DNA from: DTU098 sp964498525
Lineage (GTDB): Bacteria; Bacillota; Desulfotomaculia; Desulfotomaculales; Pelotomaculaceae
Direction: 5' to 3'
DNA length: 64,000 nucleotides
Assembly: GCA_964498525.1 (NCBI GenBank)
Contig: CAZCGU010000010.1
Coordinates: 66,344-130,343 of the forward strand
Shown: piece after piece, positions 7,798 to 17,388 of the stretch
Position numbering within the stretch: position 1 is the stretch's first letter
Layout of the letters: every line of letters starts with the position of its first letter
Position numbers and translations under genes: made by a program
Notes under the pieces: generated by a model
What the model was told of the DNA's origin: nothing
The model's input: only the letters and a program-made list of their open reading frames with translations
Databases searched by the model: none

Positions 7798-10700
7798 ATG
7801 GCTAAAGGAAAAATTATGACCCTGGATGGTGTAAAAGCCGCATCCTATGTGTCATATGCTTTTACTGAATGTGCCTGTATTTTTCCCATCACCCCGTCTT
7901 CCGGCATGGCGGAATATGTAGATGAATGGTCTGCCCAGGGGCTAAAAAACATTTTCGGTCAAACCGTTAAGGTTGCGGAAATGCAATCTGAAGCCGGCGC
8001 CGCTGCTGCCCTGCACGGATCCCTTGCAGCAGGTGTACTGAGCACAACCTATACGGCATCTCAAGGCCTGATGCTGATGATTCCCAATATGTACAAAATT
8101 TCCGGGGAATTGATGCCGGGGGTAATTCACGCAACTGCCCGGGCGCTTTCGACCCATGCCCTGAGCATTTTCGGCGATCACTCCGACGTTATGACCTGCC
8201 GGATGACCGGATTCGCGATGCTGGCCTCCAGCAGCGTTAAGGAAGTAGTAGATATCGGCGCGGTAGCTCACCTGGCAGCTATAAGGTCAAGGGTTCCTTT
8301 CCTTCATTTCTTCGACGGATTCAGGACCTCCCATGAGCAGCAAAAAATTGAGGTCCTTGATTATGAGGATCTGGCGAAGCTGGTTGATTATGAAGCCGTT
8401 GAGGAATTCCGGAAGAGGAGCTTGAATCCGGAACGCCCGATCGTACGGGGCACTGCCCAGAACCCGGACATTTACTTCCAGGCCAGGGAAGCCTGCAATC
8501 CATTCTACGACGCTGTGCCTGACATAGTTGCCGATTACATGAAAGAAATTGGCAAGCTTACTGGTATTGATTATAAACCGTTTGTTTACTATGGAGCGGA
8601 AGATGCCGAGGATATTATCATCGCCATGGGCTCCATTTGCGACACCATCGAAGAAACCGTGGACTTCCTGCTGGCTAAAGGCGAAAAGATCGGCGCCATC
8701 AAGGTCCACCTGTACAGACCTTTCTCGGCCAAATACTTCTTCGACGTTTTCCCCAAGAGTGTAAAAAGGATTGCCGTACTCGACCGCACCAAGGAACCCG
8801 GCGCCCTCGGGGAACCGTTGTATGAAGATGTCAAGGCTTTATTCTATGACCAGGATGTAAAGCCCCTGATCATTGGCGGACGTTATGGACTTGGTTCCAA
8901 GGACACCGTACCGGCTGATGTTTATGCCGTATTCAAAAACCTCAAGTCCGACAATCCGAAGAACGGATTCACCATCAGCATCGTTGACGACATTACCGAT
9001 CTATCACTGCCCAGGGCGGAGCTCATTGACGCTACTCCGGAAGGAACCATCCAGTGCAAGTTCTACGGCCTCGGTTCCGACGGCACTGTGGGCGCCAACA
9101 AACAGGCTGTAAGTATTATTGGTGACTCAACAGATCTTTACGCCCAGGCCTACTTTTCTTACGACTCCAAAAAATCCGGTGGTTTTACGGTTTCCCACCT
9201 GCGCTTCGGCAAGAAACCAATCAAGTCTCCCTACCTTATAAATAACGCTGATTTCGTATCATGCAGCAACCAATCCTACGTCAATACCCTGGATATGCTT
9301 TCCGGGCTTAAGAAGGGCGGCACTTTCCTCCTTAACTGCGTCTGGGGTCCGGAAGAACTGGAAGAACGCCTTCCTGCCTCCATGAGGAGATATATCGCTG
9401 AAAACGATATCAATTTTTATACCATCAACGCTGTGGATAAAGCGAAAGAATTGGGACTTGGCAACCGCTACAACATGATCCTGCAGTCCGCTTTCTTTAA
9501 ACTCGCCAATGTGATTCCCGTTGAAGAAGCAGTTGACGAATTAAAGCGCACCATCAAGAAGACCTACGGCAGGAAGGGCGATGCCATTGTCAACATGAAC
9601 TACGGGGCAGTTGATGTAGGTATAGACGGCATGGTAAAGATTGACGTGCCCGAGTCCTGGAAAAACGCAGTGGATTCGGAAGAACCGCCGAAAGAAGTTC
9701 CCGAATTCGTTTCGAATATTGCCAAAATAATGAACAGGCTGGAGGGTGACAAACTGCCGGTCAGCGCCTTCGCGGGCAGGGAAGACGGAAGCTTCCCCAT
9801 GGCTACCACCCAGTATGAAAAACGGGGCGTCGCTGACTTCGTGCCTGAATGGATGCCCGAAAACTGCATCCAGTGCAACCAGTGCGCCTTCGTATGCTCA
9901 CACGCTGCCATCAGACCCTTCCTGTTGACGGAAGAGGAACTTAAGAATGCTCCCGAGGGCTTTAAATCTGTGAAAGCCGTGGGCAAACAGCTCGCCGGAC
10001 ATGTCTACAGCCTCCAGGTCAGCCCGCTGGACTGCATGGGTTGCGGCGTCTGCGCCAACGTCTGTCCGTCCAAGGTCAAGGCCCTTGTTATGCAGCCCTT
10101 TGACACCCAGTCTTGTCTGGCTGACAGCTATGAATACGCCACTAAGAATGTCACCTATAAAGACAACCTCTGGAATAAACTGTCTGTAAAAGGCAGCCAG
10201 TTTGCCCAGCCTCTCCTTGAATACTCCGGCGCCTGCGGCGGCTGTCTGGAAACCGCCTACGCAAAACTGCCGACGCAGCTTTTCGGGGACAGGATGATCA
10301 TTACCAACGCCACCGGATGTTCCTCAATCTGGGGCGGCAGCGCTCCCTCGTCACCCTATGCTGTAACTCCCGAAGGGAAGGGCCCGGCCTGGACCAGCGG
10401 TCTGTTCGAAGACAACGCTGAGTATGGCTTTGGTGTTTACCTGGGCATCAAACAGCAAAAGGAAAAACTTATGGATTTGATGAAGGAAGCGATGGATCTT
10501 GACATCGATCCGGCCCTGAAGGATGCCTTCCAGGAATGGATTGCGGGCAACAACGATGCCGATGCCTCCAAGGCAGCCGCAGCAAAGATAATCCCCCTCC
10601 TGGAGGGACAGGAGCTGCCGCTGCTGAAAGAGATTGCCGGCAAGAAGGACCTTTTGATCAAGAAATCCATCTGGATTCTCGGCGGAGATGGATGGGCCTA

Positions 10701-11313
10701 TGACATCGGCTACGGCGGTCTGGACCACGTGCTGGCTCAAAACGAAGACGTAAACGTTCTGGTGTTTGACACCGAAGTTTACTCCAACACCGGCGGTCAG
10801 GCTTCCAAATCCACCCCGACAGCTTCCGTTGCCAAGTTTGCTGCCGCAGGCAAGAGGACCAAGAAAAAAGACCTCGGCGCAATGGCGATGACTTATGGCT
10901 ACGTGTACGTAGCGCAAATTGGTATGGGTTCCGATATGGCGCAAACATTGAAAGCTTTCTCAGAAGCAGAGGCTTACAAAGGACCGTCGCTGATTATCGC
11001 CTACTCCCCCTGTATTAACCACGGCTTGAAGGGCGGCATGCAAAACAGCCAGGCAGAAATTAAGAAGGCTGTCAATGCCGGATACTGGCACCTTTACAGG
11101 TATAACCCGGACCTCAAGAAAGAGGGCAAGAATCCCTTTATCCTCGACTCCAAAGAACCCAATTTCGATGCCTTCAGGGATTTCCTGATGAGTGAGGTTC
11201 GCTACGCATCGCTGGCCCAGCTGTTCCCGGCTGAAGCAAACGAATTGTTTGCCAAGACCCAGCACGACGCCGCTGAAAGATACGAATACTACAAGTGTCT
11301 GGCAGAAGCCTAA
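7798..11313 (+). CDS. nifJ: pyruvate:ferredoxin (flavodoxin) oxidoreductase, single chain
   Basis: A 1171-residue homodimer-type PFOR. The N-terminal pyrimidine-binding domain begins YAFTECACIFPITPSS and continues with AGAAAALHGSLAAG. The gamma domain has GSDGTVGANK near 430. Two [4Fe-4S] motifs, CIQCNQCAFVC and CMGCGVCANVC, lie near residues 690 and 745. The C-terminal TPP domain shows GGDGWAYDIGYGGLDH and VYSNTGGQASKSTP. It converts pyruvate, CoA and ferredoxin to acetyl-CoA, CO2 and reduced ferredoxin, draining the pyruvate made by the transcarboxylase. AAAGGGGG lies 14 nt before the ATG. A classical terminator follows at 11337. Confidence 0.97.
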   Translation: MAKGKIMTLDGVKAASYVSYAFTECACIFPITPSSGMAEYVDEWSAQGLKNIFGQTVKVAEMQSEAGAAAALHGSLAAGVLSTTYTASQGLMLMIPNMYKISGELMPGVIHATARALSTHALSIFGDHSDVMTCRMTGFAMLASSSVKEVVDIGAVAHLAAIRSRVPFLHFFDGFRTSHEQQKIEVLDYEDLAKLVDYEAVEEFRKRSLNPERPIVRGTAQNPDIYFQAREACNPFYDAVPDIVADYMKEIGKLTGIDYKPFVYYGAEDAEDIIIAMGSICDTIEETVDFLLAKGEKIGAIKVHLYRPFSAKYFFDVFPKSVKRIAVLDRTKEPGALGEPLYEDVKALFYDQDVKPLIIGGRYGLGSKDTVPADVYAVFKNLKSDNPKNGFTISIVDDITDLSLPRAELIDATPEGTIQCKFYGLGSDGTVGANKQAVSIIGDSTDLYAQAYFSYDSKKSGGFTVSHLRFGKKPIKSPYLINNADFVSCSNQSYVNTLDMLSGLKKGGTFLLNCVWGPEELEERLPASMRRYIAENDINFYTINAVDKAKELGLGNRYNMILQSAFFKLANVIPVEEAVDELKRTIKKTYGRKGDAIVNMNYGAVDVGIDGMVKIDVPESWKNAVDSEEPPKEVPEFVSNIAKIMNRLEGDKLPVSAFAGREDGSFPMATTQYEKRGVADFVPEWMPENCIQCNQCAFVCSHAAIRPFLLTEEELKNAPEGFKSVKAVGKQLAGHVYSLQVSPLDCMGCGVCANVCPSKVKALVMQPFDTQSCLADSYEYATKNVTYKDNLWNKLSVKGSQFAQPLLEYSGACGGCLETAYAKLPTQLFGDRMIITNATGCSSIWGGSAPSSPYAVTPEGKGPAWTSGLFEDNAEYGFGVYLGIKQQKEKLMDLMKEAMDLDIDPALKDAFQEWIAGNNDADASKAAAAKIIPLLEGQELPLLKEIAGKKDLLIKKSIWILGGDGWAYDIGYGGLDHVLAQNEDVNVLVFDTEVYSNTGGQASKSTPTASVAKFAAAGKRTKKKDLGAMAMTYGYVYVAQIGMGSDMAQTLKAFSEAEAYKGPSLIIAYSPCINHGLKGGMQNSQAEIKKAVNAGYWHLYRYNPDLKKEGKNPFILDSKEPNFDAFRDFLMSEVRYASLAQLFPAEANELFAKTQHDAAERYEYYKCLAEA

Positions 11314-11336
11314 AAACCAGTAAAACCGTAAAATGC

Positions 11337-11372
11337 AAAAAAGCCGGTGGACTTTTGTCCACCGGCTTTTTC
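11337..11372 (+). terminator. strong rho-independent terminator after PFOR
   Basis: A perfect 14-bp stem AAAAGCCGGTGGAC / GTCCACCGGCTTTT with a TTTT loop, flanked by A and T runs. It closes the propionate-oxidation cluster and could work in both directions. Confidence 0.95.
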
Positions 11373-11633
11373 CTGCTTGCAATTATTTTGCTTAACAACG
11401 CGGGCATAATTAACCCATTTGCCAGCTAAAACAAGGCCTGGTCCTGAACCGGAACGAATCCTACCTGCCGCGACACATGCGGCCTGGCAATCGTGATTAA
11501 TATTTTCCTATTGAGGTAAAATACTTATGGAGTAAATCTTCAGCGCGTTTTTCGAAAGGCAGCTGGAATGTAACAGTCGTTGCCTTCTTTAAAGACAATA
11601 AATATCAGCAGGGGGGAGGGGGCTAATTTCAAC

Positions 11634-12347
11634 ATGAGTCCTGCTTCATGGAATGTCCTTAAATTTGTTCTTTCAACTGGAACACCAATCCAAGCTCTGT
11701 TTTCGGGTGGGGGAGACACCCACGTTTTTTGTAATCGTCAGGCTTTGAAAATATTAAGTAATGATGGGGAAGCCCCCTGTCTGAAAGACTTAAACAACCC
11801 CCTGGTATTTATTAACAGGGGGGTACTCTGGGCCGATCTCGGCTGGAAGTACCTGTCTCATTACTACAACCCGTCGGCTGATTCCGGGCTGGGACCCTGG
11901 CCGGACGCAAGATTAGAATTCAATTATTGTTTTAATAAGTCTTTAGCCCTGTGGAAGAGCGGCAAAATAAAGAAAGCCCTTTTTTTCCTGGGGGCTTCTG
12001 TTCACCTGGTTCAGGATTTATGTGTGCCCCATCACTCCAGCGGCATGGCCTTCTGCGGGCATCGCAAATATGAGAAGTGGGTCAATGATAATTACAATTC
12101 CTTCCCTGTGCACTCAGATGGTATATACAACAGTTTTACAGATCCGGCTGAATGGTTAACGTACAACGCGGGAATATCCAGTAAATATTTGCCATACGTG
12201 TCATCTGCCGGTTCGGATTCTTCCTATAATATGGCTACAGGGGTTTTACTGCCGCTGGCCCAGCGCACCACAGCGGGTTTCCTTAAGTTTTATTTAGATT
12301 ACATTAATAAAAATAAAAAATATTCTAAGGATACTGTTAACCTTTAA
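11634..12347 (+). CDS. zinc-dependent phospholipase C-like protein
   Basis: About 237 residues with the all-helical PLC / S1-P1 nuclease fold pattern. Candidate zinc ligands are present in order: a Trp near the start, H in GGDTHVFCN, D in VLWADLGWK, H in SHYYNP, H and D in GASVHLVQDL, H in CVPHH, and H and E in GHRKYEKW. In clostridial alpha-toxin and Bacillus PLC these hold three zinc ions and hydrolyse phospholipids. No signal peptide is visible from either start, so it may be cytoplasmic or use a non-classical route. The ATG at 11634 follows GGGGGGAGGGGG; the TTG at 11580 has no ribosome binding site. The gene stands alone. Zn-PLC family is well supported, substrate unknown. Confidence 0.78.
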   Translation: MSPASWNVLKFVLSTGTPIQALFSGGGDTHVFCNRQALKILSNDGEAPCLKDLNNPLVFINRGVLWADLGWKYLSHYYNPSADSGLGPWPDARLEFNYCFNKSLALWKSGKIKKALFFLGASVHLVQDLCVPHHSSGMAFCGHRKYEKWVNDNYNSFPVHSDGIYNSFTDPAEWLTYNAGISSKYLPYVSSAGSDSSYNMATGVLLPLAQRTTAGFLKFYLDYINKNKKYSKDTVNL

Positions 12348-12503
12348 CAGCCTTTGTTTCTCCTTTCGCCGCAATATAGGACCTTTAAGGGTTAAAATAA
12401 TGATCTTTTATTCTTACCGGGTTAGAATATAAGGGAGCCCTGCCGGAACAGTTTCGATTTTTTATTAAAAATATCCCATTTGACACGGAACAGGATGATT
12501 AAA

Positions 12504-12788
12504 ATGGCTAAAAAAAGGCATTTGCATTCGAATAAAGACCCTATAATATGTATCCTGGAAGAGAATAAAATTTGCGACAATTGTTGTGATTGCTTTGTTT
12601 GCGATCTCGACCCCAACAAAATATGTGACAATTGCGCAAAATGCCTGGAGATGCCCGATTATAAAGTAATCATCATTGATGATATCCTTACCCTGGAAGA
12701 TTCCGGTAACAAAAGCAGGAACATTGAAAATTCCTCCACGAAAGACCATGGTGAAGATGACAAGGGCCATAAAAAAGATAAAGTTTAG
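12504..12788 (+). CDS. small Cys-rich protein with duplicated NKICDNC motif
   Basis: A 94-residue protein with eight cysteines. The core holds two near-identical units, NKICDNCCDCFVCDLDP and NKICDNCAKCLEMPD, at about residues 20-50. This looks like a duplicated metal- or iron-sulfur-binding CxxCxxC module. The tail after residue 65 is highly charged and Lys/Asp-rich. I recall similar short Cys-rich proteins in related Peptococcaceae but know no function. AGGA sits 9 nt before the ATG at 12504; a TTG at 12480 would add 8 residues. It does not share a transcript with an obvious partner. Confidence 0.65.
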   Translation: MAKKRHLHSNKDPIICILEENKICDNCCDCFVCDLDPNKICDNCAKCLEMPDYKVIIIDDILTLEDSGNKSRNIENSSTKDHGEDDKGHKKDKV

Positions 12789-13204
12789 CTCATACATTCT
12801 GAAATACCCCGAACTATTTACCTGCTTACCTGCAATGCTGGAAACTGACCCAATACCCCCTCCCTTTATGTTCCGATAATAGATATTATGTAAACTAGAC
12901 CCTTGATTTCACCCTCCCTGCCTGTATCCCACATGCGGTGGAAGCATCCCAGGGATCAGCAAAAACATTTTCCCGGCAGACCCGGTGTGAGCACCTTGAG
13001 CTAAAACGGGCGCCGGTTGTCAAGCAATAATTTGTTATTGTTATGCATGGGGCCGGCGGCTTCCTGGCTTCCTGGTCGGCAAAATACATAGCTTGCTGCC
13101 TATCCTGATTTAGTCCTGCAGGAATTCCCGGCTGAAAGCAAGGTGGTTATCGGGTAAATATCCCGGGGAGTTACATTTTGGTAAGCGTCCCCCTACTGCG
13201 CATC
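12789..13204. other. gene-free interval
   Basis: 416 nt between a plus-strand gene and the 3' end of the convergent radical SAM gene. The minus-strand reading at 12895-13089 has no ribosome binding site and no family resemblance. I see no terminator with a clear T-run and no RNA gene. Confidence 0.5.
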
Positions 13205-14299
13205 CTAAATCCCAAGCGCCTTGTAACAGCCATAGCAGACTACCGGCAGCGGGTGTTGGCTTAAAGCGTCAAAGGCAGCCTCATCTATTTCCTCGAAACC
13301 ACCATCATCAGTAAAACCAAACCGCTGGTTTCCGCAAATTGCCCTCCTGGCCGCAAAGGGCTCGCGGAACTCTTGATAGGCTTTACTGTTCCATATCTCC
13401 AGTAAACTTGCTTCCTTTACATTTCCAAACCTGCACACCGGTATCCAGTACACTTCCTCCTCGTATACTTTGGTAATGAAGCCGTCCTTTAAGGGAAGGG
13501 TTAGATAGACGCAGGGTGAAACGTAACCGTCCCAGGTGATATGCATTTCCTCCAGGGGTTTTGCTTCGCAGTAAGCAACCCGTTTCGGTCCGGGAGGATA
13601 GATGCGCAGATTTAAGCCCAGGGCCTTTGCCCGTTCCCTGGCCTGGTCAATGAGTGCCAGATGTTCCGGTGACGGAGCTTGCAAAGTGAAGGCTTTCCAG
13701 GATTCAAACTCCGGCTTCGCAACGTAGGTGAGGTTGGAGGCAATAACCTCGTCAGCGCCCAATTCTGATGCCAGATCCAACATGGCGGGGAGCTCATGGA
13801 TGTTCTGGCTGTTCTTTAGAAAAAGCAGGCTTAGCAAGGGCAATCTGCCGGAACCATGCGCTTTTCGGGCGGCGTTAAGCAATCGCACATTTTCCACCAC
13901 CTCTTCAAACCTGGCGCCCCGCCTTATTTTTTCATAGGTAGCGGTAGTGGCCCCGTCAATGGATATCCCCACCACATCCACCCCTCTGACAAGGCGCCTG
14001 GCTACCTCCCCGTCTATCAAAGTTCCGTTGGTTGTAATCCCTACCGAGCAACCGGCTGAACGAGCCAGGTCCGCCATCTCCCAGATTCCGGGGTGGAGCA
14101 GGGGCTCCCCCCAGGCGTCAATGTAGACCTGCCTTAAATAGGGAAAGGCTTCGGCAACGGCATGGTAGGTAGCCATGTCCATATCACCGTCCACCCACTG
14201 CGAAGCGAAAGCGTTTTTCGTACAAAGGGGGCAGCGCAGGTTGCACCGGGAGGTTATCTGAATCTGTAAGGCCAGAAAAGGTCGCTCTAGCCGGTTCAT
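13205..14299 (-). CDS. radical SAM protein with SPASM domain
   Basis: 364 residues. QITSRCNLRCPLC near residue 16 is the CxxxCxxC cluster motif of radical SAM enzymes. DAWGEPLLHPGI and GITTNGTLID are the usual barrel segments. The C-terminal part carries scattered cysteines (YCEAKPLEEMHITWDG, SPCVYL, CRFGNV, CYGCYKALGI) typical of a SPASM or twitch domain that holds auxiliary clusters. Such enzymes modify peptides or proteins or mature cofactors. No precursor peptide or partner gene is adjacent, so the substrate is unknown. The ATG at 14299 has GGAG 9 nt upstream and is preferred to the upstream start at 14350. Confidence 0.85.
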   Translation of the reverse strand: MNRLERPFLALQIQITSRCNLRCPLCTKNAFASQWVDGDMDMATYHAVAEAFPYLRQVYIDAWGEPLLHPGIWEMADLARSAGCSVGITTNGTLIDGEVARRLVRGVDVVGISIDGATTATYEKIRRGARFEEVVENVRLLNAARKAHGSGRLPLLSLLFLKNSQNIHELPAMLDLASELGADEVIASNLTYVAKPEFESWKAFTLQAPSPEHLALIDQARERAKALGLNLRIYPPGPKRVAYCEAKPLEEMHITWDGYVSPCVYLTLPLKDGFITKVYEEEVYWIPVCRFGNVKEASLLEIWNSKAYQEFREPFAARRAICGNQRFGFTDDGGFEEIDEAAFDALSQHPLPVVCYGCYKALGI

Positions 14300-14604
14300 A
14301 ATCCGTGCTCCTTTCAGGGTACATATTTTCCTTTCCGTTCCCTTATGCACCGGCCCCGGGCGTTAATCCAACAATCCGGCTTTATGGATGTTTTCCCAGG
14401 CCAGCCAGGATTCGTGTGCGCTTCAGGAAATGCCGAAACAAAGTAATTACCCCTTTTTTGTTAATCCATTCCCTTGCAGCTCCGGCCGGCAGGTACCAGG
14501 GTTAAAATATTTCACAAGTCAACGCATTTTCCCCCGCCTTACCGGGCAATCTTCCATTTGCGGCAATTTATTTTTTAATCAGGCGGTGAAAGACAAACCT
14601 AAAT
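14300..14604. other. gene-free interval
   Basis: 305 nt between the topoisomerase III stop and the radical SAM start, both on the minus strand. It presumably contains the promoter of the radical SAM gene, but no clear -35/-10 pair or terminator was identified. Confidence 0.4.
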
Positions 14605-16683
14605 TTACTTTTTCTTTGTTTCGTTTTCCTTTGACATGGCCGCCTTTAATAAATCACCCAGGCTCTGGCCAATTAAACCCTTATCGCTGTACTGGGAAAT
14701 TAATTTTTGGTTGACCCTGCTGGCTTGCCTGGAACTCCTAAAACCAAAATCATCCTGTTTTTCCGGCTGCCTGTGGCCACAGTTACGATCCTGACAAATC
14801 AACAGCCTACCTTTTTTCCCTTTTACCAGAAGCATGAATTTGCCGCAGAGGGGGCATTTTATTTTGGATATATTATCTGCTTTATAAACTGAGTTATCTG
14901 CAATAATACCTTTCACCAGTTCAGCGGCGCTTTGACTTATGTCAGCGATAAACGCCTTCCTACTGTCTCTGCCCCCGGCAATATGGGTCAGCCTCTGCTC
15001 CCATTTAGCGGTCAATTCGGGGGTTTTAAGGGCAGGATCCACCAGTTCGATCAACTGCATTCCCTTGGAAGTGGGGACCAGTTCCTTGCCCTGACGCTCA
15101 ATATAATTGTTATAAAGCAACTTTTCAATAATTTCCGCCCGGGTAGCCGGTGTTCCCAATCCGCTCCCTTTCATGGATTCTCGCAATTCCTCGTCCTCTA
15201 TAAACTTGCCTGGACTTTCCATGGCTGTCAGCAGGGTTGCTTCGGAATAGCGGGCCGGCGGTTTGGTTTTTGATTTATTGATTTTCAAATGTTCAACCTT
15301 CTTGCGGTCGCCCTTACGGCTCAGGGACAAAATCTGCTCGGGCAGGTTGTCTTCCTGGGCGTCTTCCCGTTCCATCTGCCTGGCTGTCACAGCCCGCCAA
15401 CCTTTATCTTTTACAACTTTACCCCGGGAATAGAAATTTTCACCGTTAATAACCGTAACCAGAGTCGTCTGGTCGTAGCGGAAAGGCGGGTACAACAGGG
15501 CTATAAACCGTCTCGCAATTAAATCGTAAAGGTTTTTTTCCTCTGCTGTCAAGGATGCCAGATGCAGTGGCTGTTCAGTTGGGATAAGGGCATGGTGATC
15601 GGTGACTTTGCTGTTATCAACAAAACGTTTGGTTGGTTTCAAAGGATTCTGCAACAGCGGTTGCACCATTTCAGCGTAAGGTCCCACGGAAATACTTTTT
15701 AATCTGACCGGCAACGTCGGCACAATATCCGTGGTAATATAACGGGAATCTGTCCGGGGGTAGGTAACCAGCTTATGTTGTTCATACAAACCCTGCAGAA
15801 CCGATAGGGTTTTTTGCGCTGAAAATCCATACCGTTTATTGGCATCCCTTTGTAATTCCGTCAAATCGTAGGCCAGGGGCGGCGGTTCGCTTTTGGCCTC
15901 CGTACGGACATCCTTAACCAGACCCGGATGTCCTTTCAGTTTGGCAATTAATTCCTCTGCCTGGGCCAGGTTAAATATCCGGCTGTTTCCATCCCTGCTT
16001 CGCCAGTCGCCGTAATAATCACCAAAATCCGCCCGGATAGTCCAAAAATCAATTGGGACGAATTTTTTTATTTCAACTTCCCGGTTCACTATCATAGCCA
16101 GGGTGGGTGTCTGGACCCTGCCTGCCGTCAACTGGGCATTGAACTTACAAGTCAAGGCACGGGTAACGTTAAGTCCGATCAGCCAGTCCGCCTCCGCCCG
16201 GCATACCGCCGCGCTATAAAGGTTATCGTACGACCGCCCGGCCTTTAAATTGGCAAAGCCCTCCCTGATGGCGTTGTCTGTTTGGGATGAAATCCACAGG
16301 CGTTTGAATGGTTTTTTCCAATTGGCCATCTCCATAATCCAGCGGGCAACCAGCTCCCCTTCCCTGCCGGCATCGGTAGCTACAACCAGTTCATTTAGAT
16401 CCTGCCGCCTCATTAAATTTCTCACAATTGTGAACTGGTGAGACGTTTGTCTGATTACCTTCAATTTCATGCTGGATGGAAGCATAGGCAAATCTTCCAG
16501 GCGCCATTCTTTGTATTTTTTATCATAGTCATCCGGTTCAGCAAGGGTAACCAAATGTCCCAGGGCCCAGGTCACAACAAATTGAGGTCCTTCCATATAC
16601 CCCTTGTTTTTAACGTTGCATTTTAAAACCCTGGCTATTTCCCGGGCCACACTTGGCTTTTCCGTCAATATAAGTGCTTTCAT
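14605..16683 (-). CDS. topB: DNA topoisomerase III
   Basis: A 692-residue type IA topoisomerase. The Toprim domain at the N-terminus has ILTEKPSVAREIA and VVATDAGREGELVARWI. The catalytic tyrosine is in LVTYPRTDSRYITTD near residue 315. ESPGKFIEDEELRESMKGSGLGTPATRAEIIEKL matches the strand-gate region but is quoted only by position here (about 490-525). A C-terminal zinc ribbon (CPLCGKFMLLV ... CQDRNCG) lies at about 625-650. It relaxes and decatenates DNA at replication or recombination intermediates. GGGGGGATTAA precedes the ATG. It is monocistronic as far as can be seen. Confidence 0.96.
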   Translation of the reverse strand: MKALILTEKPSVAREIARVLKCNVKNKGYMEGPQFVVTWALGHLVTLAEPDDYDKKYKEWRLEDLPMLPSSMKLKVIRQTSHQFTIVRNLMRRQDLNELVVATDAGREGELVARWIMEMANWKKPFKRLWISSQTDNAIREGFANLKAGRSYDNLYSAAVCRAEADWLIGLNVTRALTCKFNAQLTAGRVQTPTLAMIVNREVEIKKFVPIDFWTIRADFGDYYGDWRSRDGNSRIFNLAQAEELIAKLKGHPGLVKDVRTEAKSEPPPLAYDLTELQRDANKRYGFSAQKTLSVLQGLYEQHKLVTYPRTDSRYITTDIVPTLPVRLKSISVGPYAEMVQPLLQNPLKPTKRFVDNSKVTDHHALIPTEQPLHLASLTAEEKNLYDLIARRFIALLYPPFRYDQTTLVTVINGENFYSRGKVVKDKGWRAVTARQMEREDAQEDNLPEQILSLSRKGDRKKVEHLKINKSKTKPPARYSEATLLTAMESPGKFIEDEELRESMKGSGLGTPATRAEIIEKLLYNNYIERQGKELVPTSKGMQLIELVDPALKTPELTAKWEQRLTHIAGGRDSRKAFIADISQSAAELVKGIIADNSVYKADNISKIKCPLCGKFMLLVKGKKGRLLICQDRNCGHRQPEKQDDFGFRSSRQASRVNQKLISQYSDKGLIGQSLGDLLKAAMSKENETKKK

Positions 16684-16778
16684 TTAATCCCCCCATTCAT
16701 GTTTTTTTGTATTCCCCTATTATCCGCTTATGATTATCCTGCCCCACCCAATAACCCTGCCACGAATTCCCAAAAAGA

Positions 16779-16799
16779 GAAAAAACCCCTGATAGGGGC
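16779..16799 (-). terminator. rho-independent terminator after universal stress protein gene
   Basis: On the minus strand CCCCT-ATC-AGGGG is followed by TTTTTT, beginning 5 nt after the stop of the stress protein gene at 16803. Confidence 0.8.
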
Positions 16800-16802
16800 G
16801 TT

Positions 16803-17240
16803 TTATACTTTTGAGATTAGCACGGGACATTTAGCCCGCTGAACTACATAATTGGAAACACTCCCCAAACCCAAAAGGAATCTTTCGAAAGAACCCCTGT
16901 TGTTTGAACCTAAAGCAACAAGGTCTATATTTTCCTTTTCGGCAAAGCGTACAATGGCCTCCCCGGGACCCTCGCTTCGAATGACAACGTGGGCAGTTAA
17001 GCCCTCCCCCCGGACTTTGGCCGCGGCCTCTTCAAGAATCTTTTCGAAGTATTGGTAACTTTGCGTTTCGAGCTCCTTAAGCATATCCCGGGCCGCGTAG
17101 GAGTCTATGATTCCAGGCATTTTCACGGAGGTAAAAATATACACCTCGGCGCCGCAGCCCCTGGCAATCTCTGTTGCTATCTCCAGAGCCTTTTGAGCTT
17201 TCAAACCATGATCGTAGGCCACAAGTATTTTTTTAATCAT
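16803..17240 (-). CDS. universal stress protein (UspA family)
   Basis: 145 residues. The N-terminal KKILVAYDHGLKAQKALEIA and the C-terminal VALGSNNRGSFERFLLGLGSVSNYVV with a GxGxVSNYV-type phosphate loop match ATP-binding UspA proteins. These are small cytoplasmic nucleotide-binding proteins linked to stress and energy state. The start has GGGGGGGCTATAA upstream. A second, divergent paralogue lies 148 nt upstream on the same strand. Confidence 0.93.
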   Translation of the reverse strand: MIKKILVAYDHGLKAQKALEIATEIARGCGAEVYIFTSVKMPGIIDSYAARDMLKELETQSYQYFEKILEEAAAKVRGEGLTAHVVIRSEGPGEAIVRFAEKENIDLVALGSNNRGSFERFLLGLGSVSNYVVQRAKCPVLISKV

Positions 17241-17388
17241 TTATAGCCCCCCCCGTCTTTGTCTTACCAGTTAGCGAAAAAAAACAAAAATTCCCCAATG
17301 GAAAAATATCATCAAGGTTTACAAGTTATAACAAGGCAACCACCCTTACAACCGCCCCCACCCGGGTCACCTGCAATAGGCCCGTTGT

